Below the pieces are notes generated by a model, which worked only from the letters and a program-made list of their open reading frames with translations, ran no database searches and was not told the origin of the DNA. Below, piece by piece: positions 1 through 4,980 of a stretch of 5,952 nucleotides of DNA. Position numbers and translations under genes: made by a program. This DNA comes from UBA4971 sp029551185 (GTDB lineage Bacteria > Bacillota > SHA-98 > UBA4971): contig DAOSZN010000061.1 of the NCBI GenBank assembly GCA_035593725.1, positions 1 to 5,952 of the forward strand, given 5' to 3'. Position 1 is the stretch's first letter, and each line of letters starts with the position of its first letter.

Positions 1-200
1 AGATGGTCGATTCTCTGCCACATTTTTTGAAGCCATGCCTTAATTTCAGCCATCTCTTTTGATTTTTGCAGCAAAAAGCTGGTAAGTGGCAGGTTTTCAG
101 CCACCTCCAACAGCAAAGGTGCCTGGTTTTCGACCACACTTTTGGGCAGACGAAGGGTTTTGGTGCCTTCTTGAGGCTCAGGTGGAAGATTTTCTGTCAC
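1..200 (-). CDS. Partial hypothetical protein, C-terminus off the left edge
   Basis: An open minus-strand frame of 66 codons runs off the left edge; the first usable start is GTG at 200-198, with no clear ribosome binding site. I do not recognise the protein. The visible part has an acidic, proline-rich start, repeated V-x-E-N-x-x-P segments (VTENLPP, VVENQAP, VAENLP), then a helical stretch (KSKEMAEIKAWLQKMW). The three V-x-E-N segments are translations of the 19-bp quasi-palindromes described separately. Inside this frame the motif spacing is 33 and 63 bp, multiples of three, while the copies outside it are spaced 32 bp, which suggests the frame is or was translated. The open frame extends upstream of the GTG to about 260 without another start. 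It could instead be the non-coding end of a mobile element that happens to be open. Confidence 0.4.
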   Translation of the reverse strand, partial: MTENLPPEPQEGTKTLRLPKSVVENQAPLLLEVAENLPLTSFLLQKSKEMAEIKAWLQKMWQRIDH

Positions 201-264
201 TTTTTTAGAAAATGTGCCTGACTTTCTGTCACCTTTTTGGAAAATGTGCCTGACTTTCTGTCAG
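86..264. repeat. Array of 19-bp quasi-palindromes with 32-33 bp spacing
   Basis: Five copies of a 19-bp motif start at 86, 119, 182, 214 and 246. Examples are GTGGCAGGTTTTCAGCCAC (86), GTGCCTGGTTTTCGACCAC (119) and GTGCCTGACTTTCTGTCAC (214). A badly degenerate copy may sit near 150, filling the one gap in the period. The arms GTGxC and GxCAC are inverted around a T-rich centre, so each copy has a direction. Copies 208-231 and 240-263 are identical over 24 bases. A period of about three helical turns places all copies on one DNA face, as expected for protein-binding sites such as transposase sites at an element end. The spacer of about 13 bp and the sequence divergence argue against CRISPR. 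Confidence 0.7.
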
Positions 265-403
265 CAATCCCCCAACGAACCTATTTCCGGCGATCAGATG
301 TTCGATATTCCGGCACCTGAAGCGAAATCGTGTCTGGAAATCAGTCACTGATAAGCCTCATGCTGGCTGATTCTCGATCACTGACGCTGTCGCCCCGCAA
401 AAA

Positions 404-454
404 GTGGCAGAAAACCATACAGCCAAAAAAAATTTGTGGCCGAAAATCGGCCAC
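404..454. repeat. Second cluster of the 19-bp motif, opposite orientation
   Basis: Two more copies start at 404 and 436, again 32 bp apart, but with the A-rich rather than T-rich centre on the plus strand, so they are inverted relative to the 86-264 array. The copy at 436-454 (GTGGCCGAAAATCGGCCAC) is a perfect 8-bp palindrome around AAA. The copy at 404-422 keeps only one good arm. Two inverted clusters about 140 bp apart resemble the two ends of a short element, or two element ends facing each other; no target duplication was found. Confidence 0.6.
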
Positions 455-455
455 A
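425..455 (-). terminator. Intrinsic terminator, minus strand
   Basis: Read on the minus strand, TGTGGCCGA and TCGGCCACA form a perfect 9-bp stem with a TTT loop at 455-435, followed by AA and eight T residues (432-425). This is a convincing rho-independent terminator for minus-strand transcription arriving from the right, for example from the 468-548 frame or the genes at 710-3653. It coincides with one copy of the 19-bp repeat, so the palindrome may have been kept for either reason. Confidence 0.5.
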
Positions 456-467
456 CCGTTCCCTGGG

Positions 468-548
468 CTACTCAGCCATTGTTTGCCCGCCATTCCTAAA
501 ATCATCAATAACGCCTCTCCGTTTCTCTCTAAGTTCGCTGATTGACAT
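468..548 (-). pseudogene. Short IS66-type accessory protein-like N-terminal fragment
   Basis: A 26-codon frame starts at ATG 548-546 and ends at TAG 470-468. Its peptide begins MSISELREKRR and continues GVIDDFRNGGQTMAE. The pattern of a basic helix, then an aromatic-containing helix and Gly-Gln, resembles the start of small TnpA-type accessory proteins of IS66-family insertion sequences, where the next residues are usually a Trp-Cys segment. Here a TAG stands where that Trp would be expected. I see no continuation in the other frames, so it is most likely a truncated remnant. Similarity is judged by eye over a very short length, and chance cannot be excluded. Confidence 0.3.
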
Positions 549-709
549 AAAGAAATCTGCCCCATGTCTATGTTTATAAGGGGATTATCCCATCTTCAGT
601 AGCGTAACCTTAAGGTGGGTGCTGTTTTGCGCTTACGTCAGGATGGCAGGCTGTGCCTTCAGGTTTTTTCAAGTCTTGGGAGTCGGTTCTGAAACTCAGG
701 GGACTGTAG
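549..709. other. Intergenic stretch, no gene recognised
   Basis: No supported gene. There is a perfect TTGACA at 542-547 on the plus strand, but the hexamer 17 bp downstream (TGTCTA, 565-570) is a poor -10, so no promoter is called. A 10-bp palindrome ACCTTAAGGT lies at 607-616, and a weak GGGA/TCCC hairpin at 581-591. With the repeats and short fragments to the left, the whole 200-709 interval lacks an intact gene. Confidence 0.5.
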
Positions 710-1117
710 TTAAAGAAGGCATATTGTCGTAGTCCTCTCCCGCGGAATCCGTGTGCGGCAGGTTATAAAGACAACGCTCCTTTCCAACTCGGTTTGGAAG
801 AAGCCCTCCAGGATCAGAAGATCCTCAAAGAATACGCCTGTCTTCGAGGCGCTGGTTTTGATCTTGTTCTCTCCGGAGACAAGTTCCGGGTTAATGCGGA
901 TACCCGAGATCCAGTTGTCAAAGGTGACGGCAGTACCCTTGAATGTATAGATGGGCTTAACGGTCTTATTGCCCACATGGAAGGATGAATGGCCAACTAT
1001 TGCCTGGTCTCTTATGCCGGCCCGATAGCTTTCCAGCGGTTTTTGCTTTTCCTCAAACGGCTGCTTTACCGGAGGTTCTGTTTTTTTCATAATGCAATTA
1101 TGTAGGATAGAATACAC
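710..1117 (-). CDS. Hypothetical protein, about 126-135 residues
   Basis: This frame reads from GTG 1117 or, more likely, ATG 1090-1088 (giving MKKTEPPVKQ...) to TAA at 712-710. The protein is not recognised. It has a Lys/Glu/Pro-rich start and then a beta-rich middle (GNKTVKPIYTFKGT, FDNWISGIRI), with no signal peptide or membrane helix. It lies about 60-90 bp downstream of the secretin partner gene on the same strand with no terminator between, so it could be the last gene of that operon. Neither start has a recognisable ribosome binding site, which lowers confidence. An antisense frame, codon-aligned with it, is also open over 710-988, so the coding strand is not settled. Confidence 0.42.
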   Translation of the reverse strand: MYSILHNCIMKKTEPPVKQPFEEKQKPLESYRAGIRDQAIVGHSSFHVGNKTVKPIYTFKGTAVTFDNWISGIRINPELVSGENKIKTSASKTGVFFEDLLILEGFFQTELERSVVFITCRTRIPRERTTTICLL

Positions 1118-1177
1118 TCTGCAAGCAAGGGGCGTAGACTGTCTTGAGGAGCTCTTTCCTGTATTTATCCGGGACCA

Positions 1178-2446
1178 TCACAACTGAAACCTCAACCCGA
1201 GCCATCCACGAAGTCCGTCTTGGAACACCCAAGTTCCTGTAAGTACGAGCCCGGCCTTGTCCATGCACTTCCAACTGAGCTCGGCTTCCAAGCTCATCGG
1301 ATGCGGATCTCCGAATAGGATCAGCTTGGTGCCGACCCTTTGTCCTTCCAGCCTCGCGCCCGCTTCCCACAACGCAGCGCCTGCAAGATCAGGCGGATCA
1401 AGGCGAAACACGGTGGGGTATACCTTTCCGAACAGCATGAGACCATCTCCGGGGCGGACCTCATCGCCTACCCCGAAAACGATGCCTCGATTGACGCCGG
1501 ATCCAATATCAGTTCCGGCGATGACTTCAAGGGATACACCGTCCATGCACTTCAGCCGTCGCCGAGCGCTCATGTATAGCGACTCAGGCCCACATAAGCC
1601 AAATTCGACAGCGTATGATTCGCCCACTGCAAGGCGCACATCAACCACAGGCGACCACGCTCCGGGCTCGGAAATACCGATCAGAAGATCTATTTCTCCT
1701 TTGACGGAAACACGCGTGTTCTTGCCGATAGGTTCTTCCAATGCCTTTGACAGACCGTAAAGATCCGCAGAAAGCACCACAGATGACGAGGACAGATGCT
1801 CTTCTATATCAACAGCGGAAGCTGAAAGGCAGACCACAAAGTCCCGTGTCTCCTCAAACCCTCTCTTTCCGAAGGTTGTACGTCCTTCTTTCGTACGAAC
1901 CCGTCTGATAGCGGCCACAGGCACTCTCTCCCCGGGTACGCTTGTAACCATGGCTGCAGTAGAATGAAGCCTCCCGCCTTCCATTCCCACGGCCACTTCG
2001 GTGACGATTATTTTTGTGCCCTCAACTATTCGCACCGGACGTACGTTAAGAACCAGTTCCTGTCTTTTGACCCCCTTCTGCGTATAGCAGTGCACACCGG
2101 ACGCAAACCGCGCCTGAGACCCCATGAGTACCAGCAGGTGTGAGCTGCGGGTAAAATCTTCCGTGCGGTGGGCCATACCCCCTTCAGCAGCCACGGCAAG
2201 ATATCCCGCAAGATACTCCTGCTCCTCCCGGCTGATGGAAACCGCCCACAGGTGGTCTGAACCCGCTGGATCGTGGATCCCGGAGTAGAGAGCGTCAAGA
2301 TCTGAGCAGCACGTAAGATCCAGCACCTCAATGCAGTATAACACCGCCTCCCTGCCTGACAACCCAGTCGCAAACACCGGAGAAGCCACAGCAGCCAGCA
2401 AGCACACTATGATTGTCGGAACGACCCAAGGCCACTTGCCACCCAT
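1178..2446 (-). CDS. Secreted secretin-like partner protein with repeated KCMD segments
   Basis: 422 residues from ATG 2446-2444. A signal peptide is clear: basic start, hydrophobic stretch at about 8-22, cleavage likely after VFA (24-26). No named family is recognised with certainty. Residues about 102-210 resemble the beta-domain of secretins: LLVLMGSQARF, LVLNVRPVRI-IIVTEVAV, then SVPGERVPVAAI and FVVCLSASAV line up by eye with LLVADGKTADL, LKVTPRIYG-VEIAVEQ, RLAPGQTALIAGL and LLIFLTAEVV of the upstream secretin. The C-terminal part has two related segments around K-C-M-D at 299-302 and 393-396, and ends in a possible beta-hairpin (VFQDGLRGWLGLRFQL), reminiscent of an outer-membrane terminal strand. 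Only one base separates it from the secretin stop; GAGG lies 12 bases before the ATG, so translation is probably coupled. It may be a cofactor or cap of the secretin. Confidence 0.85.
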   Translation of the reverse strand: MGGKWPWVVPTIIVCLLAAVASPVFATGLSGREAVLYCIEVLDLTCCSDLDALYSGIHDPAGSDHLWAVSISREEQEYLAGYLAVAAEGGMAHRTEDFTRSSHLLVLMGSQARFASGVHCYTQKGVKRQELVLNVRPVRIVEGTKIIVTEVAVGMEGGRLHSTAAMVTSVPGERVPVAAIRRVRTKEGRTTFGKRGFEETRDFVVCLSASAVDIEEHLSSSSVVLSADLYGLSKALEEPIGKNTRVSVKGEIDLLIGISEPGAWSPVVDVRLAVGESYAVEFGLCGPESLYMSARRRLKCMDGVSLEVIAGTDIGSGVNRGIVFGVGDEVRPGDGLMLFGKVYPTVFRLDPPDLAGAALWEAGARLEGQRVGTKLILFGDPHPMSLEAELSWKCMDKAGLVLTGTWVFQDGLRGWLGLRFQL

Positions 2447-2447
2447 G

Positions 2448-3653
2448 CTACTTCACAACCTCAGCAGTGAGGAATATCAAAAGTTCACTCTCGATCCTCT
2501 GCTCCACACTCTTTGTGAACAGGAGCCTGACGAGGGGTATGTCTCCGAGAATTGGGGTCCTACACTCCTTGGAGGAAAAGTCCTCGCATGTGAGCCCTGC
2601 AATAAGCGCGGTCTGCCCAGGTGCAAGTCTCACACTGGTGCCAAACTCCGCGGCTCTAACCTTAGGGCCATAGATACTGTCGTCTGTGAAATAGCTGACC
2701 TTCTGCTCCACTGCAATCTCCACATGATCACCATAGATTCTAGGGGTAACCTTGAGCTTTGCACCTGCTTCGACCTTTTCAAGCCTGGTTAAAGTGGCAC
2801 CCTCAGCAGCCGGCAGGATATTGTGCCTGTCGCCCACGAACAAGTCAGCGGTCTTGCCGTCTGCAACCAAAAGGACCGGGTCTGCATAAATCTTGGCCTG
2901 CTTGTCTTTTTCCAAGGCCTTTACCTTCGCGGTTATAGCTCCGAAAATGTCAGTAGTGATCCCAAAGGATCCGGCAGCCAACCCAAGGAGGAAAGTCCAG
3001 TCGTCTTTCACAACCTGACCTTTGGAGAAATCCCAGTCCAGACTGTCGAGGCCCCATTCTTTAATCGCTTCTGTCCTAACCTCTGTTACCAGTGCCTTTA
3101 CTCGAACCTGCGCACGCGGGGTATCCAGCTTCTCAAGCAACGCGAGAATGCCGGTTGTCAGTTCCCTTGGAGCCGCCACCACCGCAATGTCGCATTGGGT
3201 ATCAAATTTCACGTAGGGTTCGAACATAGCCGGAATAAGAAGCTTGGCTGAAGCGGCAGACGCGTTCTTAAAGGAGTATATCTCAACCTCGGCAAAGTCG
3301 CTGAATATCCGACTCCTTGTGTCCGCCAGCCCCACTATGTAAAAGTCGTCAACACGCTTGAAAGCGTACCCGCCTCCCATGAGAATCATCCGCAGGGCTT
3401 TCTCAAGGGGAACGTCAACCAGGTCGAAAGTGACGGTACCGGTCACATTAGGGTCAACTACGATTGCAACTCCGGTCTGCATTGAGATCTCCCGGAGCGC
3501 CTCCTTAATATCAGATTCGAACAAAACAATATTGACAAGCGTATCGTCCCAATCCGCACCGGCTACCGGAGGCGCGACAGCCACGAGAGTCAGCATCGCA
3601 AGAAGACTCGTCAGGACAAGTAATCCGGTTCTATCGACCGCCACATCGATCAC
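2448..3653 (-). CDS. Secretin (type II secretion / type IV pilus GspD-PilQ family)
   Basis: 401 residues if the GTG at 3653 is used. A signal peptide spans about 10-32. Residues 36-108 form an STN/N0-like domain (IVLFESDIKEALREIS, VPLEKALRMIL, FYIVG). An N1-like segment follows (IYSFKNASAASAKLL to LLEKLDTPRAQVRV, about 125-185). The secretin core runs to the end with its hallmark motifs: APGQTALIAGL (344-354), TPILGDIP (366-373), LLF (377-379) and the final ELLIFLTAEV. Secretins assemble into ring-shaped outer-membrane channels for pili, secreted proteins or DNA. At about 400 residues this is short for the family: it has few N domains and no C-terminal pilotin-binding extension. Neighbouring pilM/N/O, ATPase or pilin genes are not visible, so the machine it serves is unknown. 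The best start is probably the GTG at 3644. Confidence 0.93.
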   Translation of the reverse strand: MIDVAVDRTGLLVLTSLLAMLTLVAVAPPVAGADWDDTLVNIVLFESDIKEALREISMQTGVAIVVDPNVTGTVTFDLVDVPLEKALRMILMGGGYAFKRVDDFYIVGLADTRSRIFSDFAEVEIYSFKNASAASAKLLIPAMFEPYVKFDTQCDIAVVAAPRELTTGILALLEKLDTPRAQVRVKALVTEVRTEAIKEWGLDSLDWDFSKGQVVKDDWTFLLGLAAGSFGITTDIFGAITAKVKALEKDKQAKIYADPVLLVADGKTADLFVGDRHNILPAAEGATLTRLEKVEAGAKLKVTPRIYGDHVEIAVEQKVSYFTDDSIYGPKVRAAEFGTSVRLAPGQTALIAGLTCEDFSSKECRTPILGDIPLVRLLFTKSVEQRIESELLIFLTAEVVK

Positions 3654-3658
3654 CCCTA
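3642..3658 (-). promoter_or_regulatory. Ribosome binding site deciding the secretin start
   Basis: The minus strand reads TTAGGGGTGATCGATGTG before the gene. AGGGGTGATC matches the anti-Shine-Dalgarno consensus AGGAGGTGATC almost fully and lies about 8 bases before the GTG at 3644-3642. It overlaps the other candidate, the GTG at 3653-3651, which therefore has no ribosome binding site of its own. The shorter form, 398 residues, is preferred. The stop of the preceding frame (3658-3656) lies within the site, suggesting coupling. Confidence 0.6.
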
Positions 3659-3895
3659 ATGATGATGGTATTTGATCCGTTCGCGTCGAACGGAACCTGC
3701 ACGCCCCCTCGAGCCCTGGCTGCCATCCTCGCCTGGCACAGTCTCAACATGCTCCGGTATGGAAACCCATTTTGCTACAGGGTACTCCCTGGGAACAGCA
3801 GGGTCATAGGCCTGTTCACCGCATGACTCTATCTCCTTTTCTTCTAAATTAGAACATTCTATATGCCGATTCGCGGATCCAACGCCAAGACAACT
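3656..3895 (-). pseudogene. Start-less open frame ending at the secretin gene, probable 5'-truncated gene
   Basis: A frame stays open for 79 codons between TAG at 3898-3896 and TAG at 3658-3656, on the same strand as the secretin and 11 bases before its preferred start. It contains no ATG or TTG, and its only GTG is late. The peptide has an acidic segment (NLEEKEIESCGEQ), then YPVAKWVSIPEHVETVPGED, then a Gly/Ser/Arg-rich tail ending in HHH. It reads like a real C-terminus but is not a family I recognise; the position just upstream of a secretin would suit a pilus-assembly or inner-membrane partner. A good ribosome binding site (AAGGAG) stands 8 bases before an ATG at 3815-3813 in another frame, which stops after two codons, consistent with a frameshifted start. 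Confidence 0.4.
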
Positions 3896-3905
3896 CTAAT
3901 TTGCT

Positions 3906-3934
3906 TTGATTGTATCTATATACGTTACTAAAAT
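3906..3934 (+). promoter_or_regulatory. Candidate sigma-70 type promoter, plus strand
   Basis: TTGATT (3906-3911) and TAAAAT (3929-3934) are separated by exactly 17 bases, with an AT-rich spacer. The hexamers match the consensus at 4/6 and 5/6 positions. Transcription would start near 3941, heading to the terminator at 3977-4006. The same AT-rich block could instead hold the minus-strand promoter of the secretin operon (TACAAT reads on the minus strand at 3914-3909), though no good -35 for that was found. Confidence 0.35.
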
Positions 3935-3940
3935 GTTACA

Positions 3941-4006
3941 GACTGCCTACCCCTTAAGGTCCACAGTGCGGCGAAATCCCCTCCCGCGACGCGAGGGGGC
4001 TCTTTT
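3941..4006 (+). ncRNA. Candidate short RNA between a promoter and a terminator
   Basis: A plausible promoter and a plausible terminator on the plus strand bracket about 66 bases with no reading frame. The predicted RNA would include a CCTTAAGG palindrome (3952-3959) and end in the terminator hairpin. It matches no RNA family I know. The call rests only on the two flanking signals, either of which may be coincidental in a decayed region. Confidence 0.2.
3977..4006 (+). terminator. Intrinsic terminator, plus strand
   Basis: CCCCTC (3978-3983) pairs with GAGGGG (3993-3998) around a 9-base loop; a T-G pair at 3977/3999 may extend the stem. CTCTTTT follows on the plus strand, giving a short T-run. 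On the minus strand the stem is followed by ATTTCG, so termination in that direction is less likely. Confidence 0.42.
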
Positions 4007-4067
4007 GGCACTCATCCTGTTACAATCCTACAATCTGTACAGGCTCCCTATTAGTTGAACCGGTGGT

Positions 4068-4462
4068 TCACAACTTAAGACGGGCTTGGCGCCCTGTGAT
4101 AAGGGACATATCAAGGCTACGATAAGCTGTGACAGATAAACATTGACATGAAGGAGCAGAGGCGAAGCCTACAGCGCTGACAGAGTGCTTGCAAAGACCG
4201 GTTGGTGCCGACCCTATGCAAGATTTGAGTTCAGCGATAGGATCAAAGCCGGATATGTCAGCCCTCAAACTCCTCCAATAGTCATATTCCCTCTCCGCTG
4301 CTATCATATTGGCCCGTTCACCTCCGGCAGGTCCACCCATACAGTCAGCCACTGCAGCAAACATCAGGTTATCATTTTATCATCAGTGCATACATAATCC
4401 CGGTTTACCGGTGGCTTCTTCCCTTTCTTACCGGCGGAATACCAGAAACCCATGGGCTTCAT
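4068..4462 (-). pseudogene. Degraded PP2C-family protein serine/threonine phosphatase
   Basis: The frame starts at ATG 4462-4460, overlapping the kinase stop as ATGA. The first 32 residues end PPVNRDYVCTDDKMIT, fitting the PP2C N-terminal motif (x-N-E-D) with Glu replaced by Arg. The frame then meets TGA. Coding resumes one frame over at 4364 with MFAAVADCMGGPAGGERAN, clearly the PP2C motif VADGMGG with the metal-site Asp kept but Gly changed to Cys, followed by a helical region (AAEREYDYW to PIAELKSCIGSA). The break corresponds to loss of one base in ACC(C)TGATG. After about 4190 the later PP2C motifs (the GTT and GDSR-type segments) are not found in any frame, and the open frame ends at 4068 in unrelated-looking sequence. 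Bacterial PP2C enzymes reverse Hanks-type kinase phosphorylation. This copy cannot encode an active enzyme. Confidence 0.75.
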
Positions 4463-4699
4463 CCTCGTCCCGATTGCCGAAGGTTTGCAAGTATGCCTTC
4501 TAATACCTTGACAACTTCCTCCATTAAACTAAACCTTTCATCAGGTTTTTGCGAACATTTTCATGACTACATTGGAAAGATCCTCAGGTATACCCTGTCT
4601 CACGAGGTTAGGGGGCTTATATGCAGCATTGACTTAGGATATCGATGTAACTACAATAATGGTAAGAATGTCCATGATATTATTGCCAATAACATATAA
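4459..4699 (-). pseudogene. Degraded Hanks-type serine/threonine protein kinase, C-terminal lobe
   Basis: From 4699 the frame reads LYVIGNNIMDILT, matching kinase subdomain IX (usually D-x-Y-x-L-G-x-x-x-Y-x-x-L-T), then stops at TAA 4636-4634. The same frame continues from 4618 with KPPNLVRQGIPEDLSNVVMK and MFAKT, matching the helix before subdomain XI. A frame change follows, and from 4542 it reads DERFSLMEEVVKVLEGIL and ends at TGA 4461-4459. Together these give the typical AKTPDERF segment with the conserved Arg, if two C residues are restored in ACC(CC)TGATGAAAGG. The stretch between subdomain IX and KPPN is shorter than normal. No ATP-binding loop, HRD or DFG motif is recognisable to the right, so the catalytic core is lost. 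It is followed by the phosphatase with a 4-base overlap, the usual coupling of a kinase/phosphatase pair. Confidence 0.75.
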
Positions 4700-4980
4700 G
4701 CAACATGATTAATGTAGATGTGAATTCGGTGAAGTCAAGCGGTATTATGGTCTGAACCGTGCTGACACGCCTTGAGAACACCGGCGAGGTCGCCATCCAC
4801 ATGACTTTCCCTGTGGTGAACCCGGGGAAACGGCTTAGGGTTCTTCTTTTGTTCATTTATCAGTGGTTGCCGGGAGAATTTCCAACAGTTGCTTTTTCGT
4901 AAATCGGGGTTTCCTCGGCAGCCTCTATATTAGTCTGGGGACTGTTTATCAGGTCGCCAGGTTGCAGCTCGCCCTGGGAA
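4700..4980. other. Intergenic or eroded stretch, no confident gene
   Basis: About 280 bases without a supported gene. On the minus strand it should hold the rest of the decayed kinase, but only a vague segment (DFTEFTS near 4719-4738) could belong to it. On the plus strand a 47-codon frame runs from GTG 4759 to TAA 4902 (LTRLENTGEVAIH, FPVVNPGKRL); it looks partly protein-like but has no ribosome binding site and is not called. No good promoter for the downstream sensor gene was found; TATATT at 4926-4931 lacks a -35. Confidence 0.5.
4818..4850 (+). terminator. Possible intrinsic terminator, plus strand
   Basis: GAACCC (4818-4823) can pair with GGGTTC (4838-4843) around a 14-base loop, followed by TTCTTTT. 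The loop is long and no upstream plus-strand gene is known, so this is a weak call. It would insulate the downstream sensor gene from upstream transcription. Confidence 0.28.

Noticed and set aside
182..264. CRISPR array
   Set aside because: The repeat unit is 19 bp with spacers of about 13 bp that are largely identical between copies, and no cas gene is visible.
330..565. Overlapping plus (71 aa) and minus (74 aa) ORFs in the repeat region
   Set aside because: Both run through the palindrome and terminator at 425-455, have no ribosome binding site, and give low-complexity peptides; the shorter minus frame 548-468 looks more protein-like.
607..616. ACCTTAAGGT palindrome, with a related CCTTAAGG at 3952-3959
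   Set aside because: An 8-10 bp palindrome shared by two sites is expected by chance at this length, and no other flanking sequence is shared.
989..1105. Plus-strand 37-codon frame (MANYCLVSYAG...) after an AAGGATGA sequence
   Set aside because: It follows the plus-strand frame by coincidence of TGAATG, is antisense to the 710-1117 ORF, and shows no recognisable features.
1257..1760. Plus-strand ORF of 167 residues
   Set aside because: It is antisense to the intact secretin partner gene, rich in Ser/Pro/Arg as expected of a shadow frame, and has no domain or ribosome binding site.
2331..3251. Plus-strand ORFs of 153, 142 and 86 residues
   Set aside because: All are antisense to the secretin and its partner, whose domains and signal peptides are clear; the plus-strand translations show no recognisable family.
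4068..4364. Intact 98-residue protein starting at 4364
   Set aside because: It was first considered as a free-standing or PilN-like gene, but VADCMGGPAGGERAN and the upstream VNRDYV segment in another frame show it is the middle of a frameshifted PP2C phosphatase; the start at 4364 has no ribosome binding site.
4759..4902. Plus-strand 47-codon frame from GTG
   Set aside because: There is no ribosome binding site or recognised family, and a possible terminator hairpin lies within it; too weak to call as a gene.
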